Positions 40,205 through 49,636 are shown, numbered from the stretch's first letter. The stretch is DNA of 64,000 nucleotides from Cellulosilyticum lentocellum DSM 5427 (GCF_000178835.2 NC_015275.1:4059001-4123000); one strand, 5' to 3'. Notes: generated by a model not told the origin, from the sequence alone. Made by a program: numbers and translations.

Positions 40205-41941
40205 CTACTGATATGGATCTTTTATCGGTATATGTGTATTATTTGTAATAGTAGAATCGAAAAATTCTCCATTTGGATTATTAGTATATTTTGCTGGTTG
40301 AAAGCCCTCAATAGTATAATCATAGTATTGCCTTCCACGTTGAATTCTTACTATCCACCCTTGAGATGCATTAGAACCTACCGGTGCACCCGGATCTATA
40401 TTATGCACCCTCACCCGATAAGTTTGATTATCTTGTATCCACTTAAATTCAAATCCTTCCGTAGCTCCACCCTTTACTGGTGTCAATTCCCTCAATGTTG
40501 CATCATCAGGTATTCTGTCAAGAATGTCATCTACTGTAGTACCTTTTAAATTCTTAAAATCACCAACCTTACTACTACCAGACTTAACCGCTCCCTCTTT
40601 AACTACAGTATTCCTAGACTTTGTTAGTTCATCTACTTGATTTAATCCTTCTACTCCACCTGCTTTTACCTTTGAAGCCTCTAACTTACTTTTAACTATT
40701 GTACTACCCTTTTGTACCCCTTTTATGCCACCTTCTACAATCATCACCGATTCTATGACCTTCTTAAAATAGGCGATTTTTTCTTCATGTGTCATATTTC
40801 CTTGCATATACTCATTAAAGCCTGTGGCTGTATAATAGAGTGGACTTAGGACCGTGTTTTCTTCTAGATTGGTATTTCCTACATTAACCAAGGCACTTCC
40901 TAAACCACTTGTCAGGTTATCCGCATAGTTACAATAGTCATTAAACTTCTGATCAAATTCCTCCTGTGACATCCCCCCTAAGTTTTTAAGGTTCCATGCT
41001 GCAAATAACTCCCCTAATCTTCCCACTGGCTCAACGCCTATCTTATATGCCCCTACTGCCATATCTACGCCTAGGTCTACAGTTGCTTCCCCTAGGGCTA
41101 CTGCATTCATATTCACATCTGTAATAAAGCTATTAAATAAGTCTAACTTTTGATTAAATGCTTCTGTGTTTTTCTTATTGTAATACTCTGCATCATACTT
41201 TAAAGTAATTGTTTCACTTAACTTTTTTAGTTCCTTCTCACTGATACCACTTTCAGGTGTTAAGCCAAACCTTTTTAAATCTATGCTCTCTACTTCTCCC
41301 TTTATACGTAAGCAAGAAAGTAAGTTAGCTTGATCTTTGGTGCTTAAGCTTATTCCTAGTTCACTGAGCATGGTGGGCATTGCTTCATAAAAGGCTATGT
41401 CTGAGTCCTCAAGTTGTGGTAGATTACCACTTGCTAATCTTTCTTGAAGTTGCTTTAACTCTTCTTTCCTAGCTTCATTATACTCTTTAAGCATATTTTC
41501 CCATAAGGTAGCTAGCTTTTCAACATTCTCTCTCGTAAAATTTTGTTTGATTAATGTTTGGAGATTGTCGATTCCTTTTGACATCACCCTAACACTCGGT
41601 TTACTGAGTGCCATTTGTTTCACCAAACCAATACATTCCTTTTCCGTGGCATTATACTGGTTCACAACAAACTTTAAACCATCTAAAATTTTATCACTTT
41701 GCTTAATAAAATCTGTTCTATATCTTAGTATATCGTTGGCTATTTCCTTGATTTGTCTGGCTTTTGCAACTACATCACCACCGTATTTTTCTCCATTATA
41801 CTTAGAGATCAAGCTATCCATTTGCCTTATAATACTATTACAGCTGGTATTATACTGTCTTGCAGCATAGCCAGTATAGTCTCCTATCTTTCCCCTTAAC
41901 TCTCTAATAACCTCAGTATCTGATACTATTTTATTTTGCAT
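40205..41941 (-). CDS. LXG-like T7SS effector with Ntox30-type toxin tip
   Basis: 578 residues. Helical export domain (~1-120, I-R-E-L-R-G-K-I-G-D-Y-T, with a K-Y-N-G-E-K-Y turn), a long helical middle (~130-450) and a C-terminal tip of ~110 residues. The tip has I-P-D-D-A-T-L-R-E-L-T-P-V, G-F-E-F-K-W and the V-R-V-H-N-I-D-P-G-A-P-V-G-S-N motif, ending N-N-T-H-I-P-I-K. This matches my recollection of polymorphic toxin type 30, a predicted RNase-like tip. A Lap-like gene precedes it and an acidic helical immunity candidate follows. It appears complete. Confidence 0.8.
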   Translation of the reverse strand: MQNKIVSDTEVIRELRGKIGDYTGYAARQYNTSCNSIIRQMDSLISKYNGEKYGGDVVAKARQIKEIANDILRYRTDFIKQSDKILDGLKFVVNQYNATEKECIGLVKQMALSKPSVRVMSKGIDNLQTLIKQNFTRENVEKLATLWENMLKEYNEARKEELKQLQERLASGNLPQLEDSDIAFYEAMPTMLSELGISLSTKDQANLLSCLRIKGEVESIDLKRFGLTPESGISEKELKKLSETITLKYDAEYYNKKNTEAFNQKLDLFNSFITDVNMNAVALGEATVDLGVDMAVGAYKIGVEPVGRLGELFAAWNLKNLGGMSQEEFDQKFNDYCNYADNLTSGLGSALVNVGNTNLEENTVLSPLYYTATGFNEYMQGNMTHEEKIAYFKKVIESVMIVEGGIKGVQKGSTIVKSKLEASKVKAGGVEGLNQVDELTKSRNTVVKEGAVKSGSSKVGDFKNLKGTTVDDILDRIPDDATLRELTPVKGGATEGFEFKWIQDNQTYRVRVHNIDPGAPVGSNASQGWIVRIQRGRQYYDYTIEGFQPAKYTNNPNGEFFDSTITNNTHIPIKDPYQ

Positions 41942-41962
41942 ACTCCCCTCCTTTTTATATTC

Positions 41963-42244
41963 CTATTTCTTCTTCCTATTTTGTAAATCTCTTCTTTTTG
42001 CTTCTTCTGCTTGGTTAATGCTAGACTGCAATGTAGCAAGCTTACTTGATAAGCTCGAAAATTTACTATGTACATTATTGCCCTTTTTCTGCAAAACTTC
42101 ATAGGCTTGTTCAAAACTCTCTGCGGCCTCCCCTTGCCAGTACGCTCTCGTATATTTCACGTTATTTTTAGATGCATTGGATTTCTTGCTAATTTCTAGC
42201 ACACTATTATTAATAGAACTTTTAAGCCATGATAGGTTACTCAT
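41963..42244 (-). CDS. WXG100/Lap-like partner of the Ntox30-type effector
   Basis: 93 residues, helical hairpin with W-Q-G turn (R-A-Y-W-Q-G-E-A-A-E-S-F) and a basic R-K-K-K tail. It begins M-S-N-L-S-W-L-K-S-S-I and lies about 20 bases before the effector start. It is the probable dimer and export partner for the effector head; its divergence from the other Lap-like proteins matches the divergence of its effector. Confidence 0.78.
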   Translation of the reverse strand: MSNLSWLKSSINNSVLEISKKSNASKNNVKYTRAYWQGEAAESFEQAYEVLQKKGNNVHSKFSSLSSKLATLQSSINQAEEAKRRDLQNRKKK

Positions 42245-42342
42245 TTACTCTATCTCTCCTATCTATTATTTTTTATCCTAACTCTCCTATTATCTATTAA
42301 TCTAACCTCAAATAAATAGATTCCCATCATAAAATTTAAAGA

Positions 42343-42395
42343 CTACTAGATTGATACCGAACCACTGTAATTCCTATACCATCATAATCTAGTAG
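42343..42395 (-). terminator. Terminator after the fourth large secreted gene
   Basis: CTACTAGATT and AATCTAGTAG form a perfect ten-base stem with a long loop; the minus strand continues into CTTTAAATTTT. Its sequence is unrelated to the hairpins after the other three large genes, though the position is the same. Confidence 0.55.
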
Positions 42396-42403
42396 CCTTT
42401 TAT

Positions 42404-45058
42404 TTAATTATTTAAGTCATCATACATAGAACCGTGAACCTGAAGTGCTATCTCATCTAGTTGCTTTTCTGTATTCACACCTTTGAGCATCATTCCTGGT
42501 ACATTGGTAATACTTGATACATCTACATCATTTAACCATGCTGTCATATAATACTTACCATTCTTCATACCACCAAAGGTATAACACTTCTCATTATCTG
42601 GGTTCACTGTTATGGTTACTGTTGTTTCTTCTACTACTTTACAAATATACTGTCCCTCTTGTATGTACTCTCTATACTTATAGTCATCTTTACTATCTTG
42701 AGTATTGGATTCCTCATAGCCTTCTAAAATTTCTTTAAAATAGGTATGGGTAAAACCTACTGCATCTGGGCTATATGGTATTTCATATTCTGTTACATAA
42801 GTATAATCTCGCTGTATATCTAATAGCCCCTCTGCTGCTGTTGTTGCTTCAGGGTCATCTATTTCTAACTTTAATTGGTACTGAGAACCCTCATCTACGT
42901 AGGTCATGTTAGATCCATACTTAAAACTTTGTAACACTTCATCTACAAGAGCTTTGTGCTCCTGTGTTTCCTTAGCTTCATCCTTATAGATTTCTGTACG
43001 TATGGTAAGTGTATATTCTCCTGCTGGATTAAAGTAGTAGCCTGATTTAAAAGGATACTTATACTGGCGTTGCAAATCTCTATCTGTTGCAAAAGGTACA
43101 TGAGGATAATCTGATTTATTAGTACTTTTTCTCTTGGCACTATTTAAGTCTTCTTCATAAATACTGCTCATACTTTTACTAATCCCCCACTCAACCGTTG
43201 CTTTATTTTGCTGAGTAAAGATACGTTCATACTGCCCCTGTATTGCTTCATACTCTTCTGGCTCCGTCAGAAAAACATGCTTCATCCAGCGCTGAACTAA
43301 CATAGGATATTCATCACTTTCCCACCATATGGTTTTGGCTAAAGAGGTATGGGTATTATCGTCTATTTCCTTTTTAAAATCTCTGGCTGCTACATGTGGC
43401 ATATTTTCCCTGCCATTATATACTTGCGTTGTTATACTAATACGATCCTCTCCTGGCTGGAATATACCACTTTGAGTTCCTGAACCATTATAAGTATCAC
43501 AACCCGTACAAAGTACTTCATGGCTCGAACCATCCTCATTTGTACAACAATAGACCCAGTGAGACGTATGATAGGTGTAATTTCTTTCAACATCGCCCTC
43601 GTAGGAAACGACCATCTTACGTACTGGGTTAGAAAGGTTAGGTAAATAAAAATCCCCATAGTCTTGTCTATCAATCATACCTTTTATAATCGGACTTCTA
43701 GTAACAGATTCCGCTGCTTCATCTACCGGAGGGTTTGTATCATCTTTTACCTTTGCATCTGATAATGCACCATCATTATCTTCTATATCAACATTTAACC
43801 CTCCTGTTAGATTACCATTCCATCTCCAAAGACTTTGACTAGGTGATTCTACACTTCCAGGAATCCCCCCTCCTGCTAAATCATGTTCTAATTCTTTAGT
43901 AAGCTCATCATAATAGAGGGTATAGTCTGCTGTTGCAATATCATAACGAATCCAAGATATATTTTTACTCACTTTATTATCAGTATAAATACTTTCTTCT
44001 GGATCCTTACTTGGATTAATCTCAAAACTAATGGTAACTGGCTCTCTTGGCATGATAAACTCTAAGTCAAATACTGCATCAAATTCCGAACCTTCAGATG
44101 GTATAATAGCACTTCCTTGACTTGCACCTTCCCCATACCCTGTAAACTTACATGCACTTTCTTCTTTCTCTTGATAAATAGTACCTGTTGTATCTCCCTT
44201 AACAGTCCATTTATAGGTAGTGTCAACATTTTCATCAAATGTAGATTTAACTATAGCTGATGCTTTTACTGCATCATCATTTCTTACGCCTACACCTTCT
44301 GACTGTGCACATTCTAAAGTTACTGTTAGATTAGGTCCTATTAATTCAAAGGCGGCAATAGGGATTCCCATATAATTACCGTTTGCCTTGTAAATACGTC
44401 CTTGTCCCCAAGTCGTTTCTGTGGGTGGGATTACTATATGTACATAATTAATCCAACCGGCATCAGGCTTCTCTCCCACCTTGTGAACAATAGGGTCACC
44501 AGAAACACTAATGTTACAGTCCTTAGCTTTTATTTGTGAATATCTTTTTCCTCCATAAACCATATCAACACCTAGCTGTATAGCCTGCTCTATAGCATTA
44601 TCACCCACTCCAGGTACTGATACCTCCTTTTTTGTAAAGTATGAATTAGCATATCCCAGTGTTTTCCAAGGCTCATTCATGGCCCATTTAGCAATTCTAA
44701 CTTTATCCCATCCAATGTCCCATCCATATTGTGGATTTGGTACTGACTGATTCGTTTTAGTATATCCTAAAAATTCTCTTTCATTTAAAACTGTATCTTT
44801 TCCTCCATGTTCTTCCCCGTACGCTGGAATATATGCATATATAGGGTCACCACTCCTGACTTGATTTTTATAGTAAGTATTGAGTACCTTACCATCTATG
44901 CTATCTTTATAGTAGTTAGCAAGTTTATAAAGAGATGCCATATCTGTATTTAATCTATTTATCAACTCTTCTTTACTTATCGTATCTGCCTGCACTTTAA
45001 TGAAGGTAGTAGAAAATAGAAGGATAATACTCAATACATACACTATGTATTTTTTCAC
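42404..45058 (-). CDS. Large secreted protein of unknown function, subtype B
   Basis: 884 residues. Subtype B signal peptide (M-K-K-Y-I-V-Y-V-L-S-I-I-L-L) and N-terminal domain (~30-230, S-K-E-E-L-I-N-R-L-N-T-D-M), then the common body: an Ig/CARDB-like part with F-I-M-P-R-E-P-V-T-I and a Cys patch V-Y-C-C-T-N ... V-L-C-T-G-C. It ends intact in D-D-L-N-N. The body is nearly identical to the subtype A protein at 31843, evidence of gene conversion. It is 15 bases downstream of a subtype B stalk gene. Confidence 0.7.
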   Translation of the reverse strand: MKKYIVYVLSIILLFSTTFIKVQADTISKEELINRLNTDMASLYKLANYYKDSIDGKVLNTYYKNQVRSGDPIYAYIPAYGEEHGGKDTVLNEREFLGYTKTNQSVPNPQYGWDIGWDKVRIAKWAMNEPWKTLGYANSYFTKKEVSVPGVGDNAIEQAIQLGVDMVYGGKRYSQIKAKDCNISVSGDPIVHKVGEKPDAGWINYVHIVIPPTETTWGQGRIYKANGNYMGIPIAAFELIGPNLTVTLECAQSEGVGVRNDDAVKASAIVKSTFDENVDTTYKWTVKGDTTGTIYQEKEESACKFTGYGEGASQGSAIIPSEGSEFDAVFDLEFIMPREPVTISFEINPSKDPEESIYTDNKVSKNISWIRYDIATADYTLYYDELTKELEHDLAGGGIPGSVESPSQSLWRWNGNLTGGLNVDIEDNDGALSDAKVKDDTNPPVDEAAESVTRSPIIKGMIDRQDYGDFYLPNLSNPVRKMVVSYEGDVERNYTYHTSHWVYCCTNEDGSSHEVLCTGCDTYNGSGTQSGIFQPGEDRISITTQVYNGRENMPHVAARDFKKEIDDNTHTSLAKTIWWESDEYPMLVQRWMKHVFLTEPEEYEAIQGQYERIFTQQNKATVEWGISKSMSSIYEEDLNSAKRKSTNKSDYPHVPFATDRDLQRQYKYPFKSGYYFNPAGEYTLTIRTEIYKDEAKETQEHKALVDEVLQSFKYGSNMTYVDEGSQYQLKLEIDDPEATTAAEGLLDIQRDYTYVTEYEIPYSPDAVGFTHTYFKEILEGYEESNTQDSKDDYKYREYIQEGQYICKVVEETTVTITVNPDNEKCYTFGGMKNGKYYMTAWLNDVDVSSITNVPGMMLKGVNTEKQLDEIALQVHGSMYDDLNN

Positions 45059-45073
45059 TTTTTCATCCCCTTT

Positions 45074-45898
45074 TTACTTATGTATTACTCGAATTTCTAC
45101 AGATTCATTATATGAACCTACTTTAACTGTATAATTACTAGTTTTGTAAACCTTTTCTGTTAAAATCTTATGTTGGACCGTTTTTGTTCTTGCGTAGTCC
45201 ATAATTTTTTTAGCATCACTTATACTCATATCCTGTGCTAACAATGCTTCTATTTCATCACATTGATCACTATAGGGTTTTGTTGTCTCCGGTGTTACTA
45301 GAATTAATAAATTACCTTTTTGAGCCCATTCTTCATCAAACCAAATACTAGCATATGTTGGTGTCTCTATATTCCAAGCTCCTCCTAAATCCGTTACCTT
45401 TGTTCCCTCTACCACTGGTATTGTAAAATTACCAGATGTATATACTTTTACTTCTGGGAGTGGTGCTTTTCCATTATCTATGTACACAATCCTTACCTTA
45501 TTATCATATTTAACCGTTGCTCCTAGGGCTTCACTTACAAATCTTATTGGTACATAAGTTCTTGTTCCTTTTACAATGGCTGCTGTATCTAATTCTTTGA
45601 CTTGTCCATTTACCATGATTTGCTTTGAATTGATATTTAAAATAGCTACTTTATCTCCATCTATAATCGTTACTCTTTTTGCTGCTGCGTCCCACTCTAC
45701 CTTCGCCCCTAACTGTTCACTGACAAATCTGACTGGTACTAATACTCTGCTATTACTATCCACATAAGGCTTTCCATCTGGAAAATAAACTTGTGTTCCA
45801 TTAACCCTTACACGTATCTCTGATAGTGCAAATACTTGTGGTACACACATTACAAACATCATTATCATTACTGTCCATTTTAATATTCCTTTTCTCAT
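45074..45898 (-). CDS. Secreted stalk-domain protein, subtype B
   Basis: 274 residues: signal peptide, two-half stalk domain nearly identical to the copy at 34521, then a subtype B C-terminal domain (Y-T-S-G-N-F-T-I-P-V-V-E-G, I-W-F-D-E-E-W-A-Q-K-G) ending E-I-R-V-I-H-K. The stalk half follows one neighbour and the C-terminal half follows the distant subtype B copy at 26930, another mosaic. It is co-directional with the large subtype B gene. Confidence 0.82.
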   Translation of the reverse strand: MRKGILKWTVMIMMFVMCVPQVFALSEIRVRVNGTQVYFPDGKPYVDSNSRVLVPVRFVSEQLGAKVEWDAAAKRVTIIDGDKVAILNINSKQIMVNGQVKELDTAAIVKGTRTYVPIRFVSEALGATVKYDNKVRIVYIDNGKAPLPEVKVYTSGNFTIPVVEGTKVTDLGGAWNIETPTYASIWFDEEWAQKGNLLILVTPETTKPYSDQCDEIEALLAQDMSISDAKKIMDYARTKTVQHKILTEKVYKTSNYTVKVGSYNESVEIRVIHK

Positions 45899-45971
45899 TT
45901 AAATCTCCCCTATCTTTAATTAATAATAATTCTTTGCCATATTCATCTTATTCTTTTTATATATAGCTATC

Positions 45972-46110
45972 TTTATATTTGTGCCATATCTTGATTAAAC
46001 TTTTGCCTTACTATCTCTTGTTCATCAGTTAAGGTGGATGCCATTATTGAGGTATGAAGATTTTGAAACATTAAACTACTTATTATTAGATATTTTAGCC
46101 ATTTTTTCAT
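45972..46110 (-). pseudogene. 5' remnant of a subtype A large secreted gene
   Basis: The minus strand reads M-K-K-W-L-K-Y-L-I-I-S-S-L-M-F-Q-N, then the signal-peptide end and D-E-Q-E-I-V-R-Q-K-F-N-Q-D-M-A-Q-I, matching the first ~46 residues of the subtype A proteins. It then breaks off into the upstream region of the next stalk gene. It directly follows a subtype A stalk gene, so a fifth stalk/large pair existed and lost ~2.5 kb by deletion. Confidence 0.8.
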
Positions 46111-46131
46111 AATCATTTCCTCTTTAATAAT

Positions 46132-46950
46132 TTATTTCTTATATACACGAATATTTACTGTTCTAGTATCTCCACTTACCTTAATAGTGTAATTCTCTGT
46201 ATCAAAGTTTTTTTCACCAATTTTATCTCTAATACTTTTTTTAGTTCTAGCAAAGTCTATTATTTTCTTTGCTTCAGATGGAGTAACTGCTTGTTGTAAG
46301 ATTTGTTCTGCCTCATCACATTGAATGCTATAATCCACTTTCATTCCCTGTGTTACACATATAATAATGGCACCTGATGTATCAGTATATACCTGCGTCA
46401 AGCTTTCAGTGGTAATTGTTGATGTAGATTGAGTTTTAGTTACTCTAGAATCTGCAGTAATAGGTATTGTAAATGGTCCTGCCTCAAATACCTTCACCTC
46501 AGGAAGTGGTGCTTTTCCATTATCTATATACACAATTCTCACCTTATTATCATATTTAACAGTTGCTCCTAGGGCTTCACTTACGAATCTTATTGGTACA
46601 TAAGTTCTTGTTCCTTTTACAATGGCTGCTGTATCTAATTCTTTGACTTGTCCATTTACCATGATTTGCTTTGAATTAATCTTTAAAATAGCTTCTTTAT
46701 CTCCATCTACAATCGTTACTCTTTTTGCTGCTGCGTCCCACTCTACCTTCGCCCCTAACTGTTCACTGACAAATCTGACTGGCACTAAAACTCTGCTATT
46801 ACTATCCACATAAGGCTTTCCATCTGGAAAATATACTTGTGCTCCATTAACCCTTACACGTATCTCTGATAGTGCAAATACTTGTGGCATACATAGTATC
46901 ACCATCATCATCACTGCTAACCATTTTAATATTCCTTTTTTCACATTCAT
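46132..46950 (-). CDS. Secreted stalk-domain protein, subtype A
   Basis: 272 residues: signal peptide, stalk domain (two half-repeats) and a subtype A C-terminal domain (V-F-E-A-G-P-F-T-I-P-I-T-A-D-S-R-V ... V-N-I-R-V-Y-K-K). It is the only stalk gene whose large partner is reduced to a remnant. The partner's loss without loss of this gene suggests the stalk protein may also serve other modules. Confidence 0.82.
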   Translation of the reverse strand: MNVKKGILKWLAVMMMVILCMPQVFALSEIRVRVNGAQVYFPDGKPYVDSNSRVLVPVRFVSEQLGAKVEWDAAAKRVTIVDGDKEAILKINSKQIMVNGQVKELDTAAIVKGTRTYVPIRFVSEALGATVKYDNKVRIVYIDNGKAPLPEVKVFEAGPFTIPITADSRVTKTQSTSTITTESLTQVYTDTSGAIIICVTQGMKVDYSIQCDEAEQILQQAVTPSEAKKIIDFARTKKSIRDKIGEKNFDTENYTIKVSGDTRTVNIRVYKK

Positions 46951-47029
46951 TTTTTCCTTTTTACTTATATCTATTCTCCTTCAATAACAATCATCACTTT
47001 CTTTACTTATGCCCTACATTACTATCCAT

Positions 47030-47689
47030 TTATTTGCTTACGCTATTTAACTTTTCTTCGAAAGCGATTTCTTCTTCATCCTCATAACCAGTAAAATATA
47101 AGCCTGTTATCATATCATGATTAAAAATCAATGTACTCTCAGCACTTACATTTCCTTTTTCATAAGAACATCCAATATAATCAAATATCTCTCCTGTGTC
47201 ACCATTCTTTTGATAACGACCTATAATAATAATTGGTTCAGTAACCCCTTCTACCTCCACTACAGAGCCCACTGGTAGCCATTTATCACCTTTATCCGCT
47301 TGTAAAGTAGCGTCACTTAGCTGCTTCAAACCTTCAAAATCCACCCTATCAATTTGCTCACTGTCAAACATAAAAGTTGATTCATTGTTTAACCGTCCTT
47401 CTGGATAGTAACAAGCTGCATAATCCCACACCTTATCTGCTGTATCTCCTGCTATTTTTTGATTATGCCCATAAATCATAATACGCTTAGTTGAATCTTT
47501 TAAGAGGACAACTGTTCCATATGGCAAAAGTTCATCTTGTACACCTTCATTTGTTGATACTTCATTATCTGCTGAAGCATTAGGTGTATTTACTGATTCA
47601 TTATTAATTTTTGTACTGCATCCAGCTAAACATCCTACCATTACTGTCATAAGTGCTATTTTTAATATTCTATTCATTATTCTATTCAT
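47030..47689 (-). CDS. Lipoprotein with two tandem DUF4176 domains
   Basis: 219 residues. Lipoprotein signal peptide with C-L-A-G-C, a short linker, then two DUF4176 domains: one at ~52-120 (L-L-P-Y-G-T-V-V-L-L-K-D-S, W-D-Y-A-A-C-Y-Y-P-E-G) and a diverged one at ~132-205 (W-L-P-V-G-S-V-V-E-V, F-D-Y-I-G-C-S-Y-E-K-G). DUF4176 proteins are normally cytoplasmic T7SS chaperones. A membrane-tethered extracellular double version is odd. It follows the cytoplasmic DUF4176 gene and the Gly/Ala-rich effector, so it may be the effector's immunity protein built from a duplicated chaperone (inference). Confidence 0.78.
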   Translation of the reverse strand: MNRIMNRILKIALMTVMVGCLAGCSTKINNESVNTPNASADNEVSTNEGVQDELLPYGTVVLLKDSTKRIMIYGHNQKIAGDTADKVWDYAACYYPEGRLNNESTFMFDSEQIDRVDFEGLKQLSDATLQADKGDKWLPVGSVVEVEGVTEPIIIIGRYQKNGDTGEIFDYIGCSYEKGNVSAESTLIFNHDMITGLYFTGYEDEEEIAFEEKLNSVSK

Positions 47690-47721
47690 TATTCTATCCC
47701 TTCATTTCTACATTTAATGAC

Positions 47722-48015
47722 TTATTCTTCTTCCTTTATCTCTTGTTCACGTATTTGAGGTAACCGTTGTTGTAAATATGCTTGCAATTGAATTTCTTCT
47801 TCATCTTGAAACCCAATAAAATATACTCTTTCAATTTGATCGTGATTAAATAGATAGCTAGATTCTGGATTAATATTACCTTCAGGATAATAACATCCAC
47901 TGTAGTCCCATATCTCATTTGTACCTTTGATTTTTTGTATCCTTCCTTGAATCATAAGCCTTTTTTTACTATCTTTTAATAAAACGACTGAACCTATTGG
48001 TAATAATCCATACAT
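47722..48015 (-). CDS. DUF4176 T7SS effector chaperone
   Basis: 97 residues, almost entirely a DUF4176 domain (L-L-P-I-G-S-V-V-L-L-K-D-S-K-K-R, W-D-Y-S-G-C-Y-Y-P-E-G, F-Q-D-E-E-E-I-Q), with a charged tail. It has no signal peptide, hence is cytoplasmic. Family members act with Lap/WXG100 proteins to target LXG effectors to the T7SS. It starts about 37 bases after the Gly/Ala-rich effector and most likely serves that protein, possibly others too, since most effector modules here lack their own DUF4176. Confidence 0.85.
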   Translation of the reverse strand: MYGLLPIGSVVLLKDSKKRLMIQGRIQKIKGTNEIWDYSGCYYPEGNINPESSYLFNHDQIERVYFIGFQDEEEIQLQAYLQQRLPQIREQEIKEEE

Positions 48016-48052
48016 ATTTGTATCTCCTTAACTTAGTTTATTATTTCTTTGT

Positions 48053-49579
48053 TTACCATAATGAATCCCACCAATCAATAACAGTATCTTTGACATCGCC
48101 CCAATCCACACTTAGTTTTGCTCCACCTCCTATACCCAGAGAGGCTCCTAATTCAATCTCAAAACAATCATCTTTTACACCAACTCCACCCTTAACTCCT
48201 GCTGCAATAGCTTCACCCTCTAGCGTAACATCAATATCAAGTCCCAGTATACTAACTCCACCGCTAACTTCACCTTCTAATACAGCAGCACCAGCCTCGG
48301 CCTTCACATAAAGGTCACCATCCTTTAAATCTGCCTCTAATTCTGCACTTGCAGATGCTGTAAGTGCTGCTCCTTCAGCCGATCCATTAATATTAGCATA
48401 CGTATTTCCTAATGTAATGTCAGCTGAGCCTTTAGCTGCAGATGCCGCTGCATTAGCTTCTCCCGAAAAACTAGGTGGTGTGACAATATACATTCCAGTA
48501 ATCGGATCCATTCCAAAGTCGAATGCTTCAAAATCAATAGCTGCCTTTGCATCACCAGTTACTGCGGCAACATTTGCATTTCCTTGCAAAGCAAACACAT
48601 CAGGATTCCCCACTGTCATATTCCCTCCAACTTCAGCTAGGGCAGCATGTAAGTTAGCCTCTCCTTGAAGAACCGGACCCTGAATACGATTATTCCCTAT
48701 CATAAAGAGACTACCATTCATTTTAGCCTCCGACTTAAAAGTTGCCAATCTTGAATAGGTTCCAAACGATGTATCTTTACCTGCAGTGATATTATTAACA
48801 TCCTCAAAAGCGGCACAACTTATATTGCTATTTAATGCAAAGTTAGGTCCTGTTAAAGCCATTTTCACAGGATCCCATAAATATAAATTTCCGCTAGCAG
48901 AATTCGTAATACTACTTGTTCCCGTATTAACCATCCTTTGAGCATTTATATTAAATAGATTTGTCTTTAAATCAGTATTAAATATGTACTGCTTATTAGA
49001 TGTAAATATCTGTTCTTCCCAATCTGTTCCTAGTCTATATACCCCATTTGGATCTAATCCGCCAATATAGACTGCACTTTTCACATTATAATCTAGTTTA
49101 TTTCTATATTCTCCGATTTCTAGTGCAGCTTCTATTCCACTTGATGAAAGTGCATTAACCCTTATAATATCAGCTTCATCAAACGAGCTTTCTAATTGAT
49201 TTAAATTAACTGCATTTAGACTGATTCTTCCATTCCTAATTTTCCCACTAATCTTAGCATTCGTTTCTTTAATTAATGTCTTACTTTGTTGTTCACTTTC
49301 AATAGTCAATTTAATCACTTGCTGTAACCCTGATGATAGCTTTTCACCTTTAGTAGTAATATCCTTATTTATTCTATCTAGCTCAGTTACTAATCTCCGT
49401 ATATCATTAGCCTTACTTACTACATAACTATAACTAGAATACTTGTTCTTTATCCTACTCATCTCCTGTTCTAAAGAACGTACTTCATTAGAATAGGTAT
49501 TTGTTATTCCTTTATTATGCTTCTTGAAATTACTAAAGAGTACTTTCACCTCATCTATGCTAATATCTATCTCCGCCAT
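48053..49579 (-). CDS. LXG-like effector with Gly/Ala-rich C-terminal half (putative membrane-active toxin)
   Basis: 508 residues. Helical export domain (~1-130, V-K-V-L-F-S-N-F-K-K-H-N-K-G-I, K-Y-S-S-Y-S-Y-V turn), then a long region of short beta-like repeats rich in Ala, Gly, Asn and Ser. It includes A-A-L-A-E-V-G-G-N-M, G-E-A-N-A-A-A-S-A-A-K-G and a terminal G-A-S-L-G-I-G-G-G-A-K-L, finishing with W-W-D-S-L-W. The glycine-rich amphipathic end recalls pore-forming or depolarising T7SS toxins; no enzymatic motif is visible. First effector gene after the core operon, preceded by a Lap-like gene and followed by DUF4176 genes. Confidence 0.68.
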   Translation of the reverse strand: MAEIDISIDEVKVLFSNFKKHNKGITNTYSNEVRSLEQEMSRIKNKYSSYSYVVSKANDIRRLVTELDRINKDITTKGEKLSSGLQQVIKLTIESEQQSKTLIKETNAKISGKIRNGRISLNAVNLNQLESSFDEADIIRVNALSSSGIEAALEIGEYRNKLDYNVKSAVYIGGLDPNGVYRLGTDWEEQIFTSNKQYIFNTDLKTNLFNINAQRMVNTGTSSITNSASGNLYLWDPVKMALTGPNFALNSNISCAAFEDVNNITAGKDTSFGTYSRLATFKSEAKMNGSLFMIGNNRIQGPVLQGEANLHAALAEVGGNMTVGNPDVFALQGNANVAAVTGDAKAAIDFEAFDFGMDPITGMYIVTPPSFSGEANAAASAAKGSADITLGNTYANINGSAEGAALTASASAELEADLKDGDLYVKAEAGAAVLEGEVSGGVSILGLDIDVTLEGEAIAAGVKGGVGVKDDCFEIELGASLGIGGGAKLSVDWGDVKDTVIDWWDSLW

Positions 49580-49636
49580 ATACTCCCTCCCTCATAATAT
49601 TAATAAAATGGAGCTATACAGTTACTTATATTGTAT

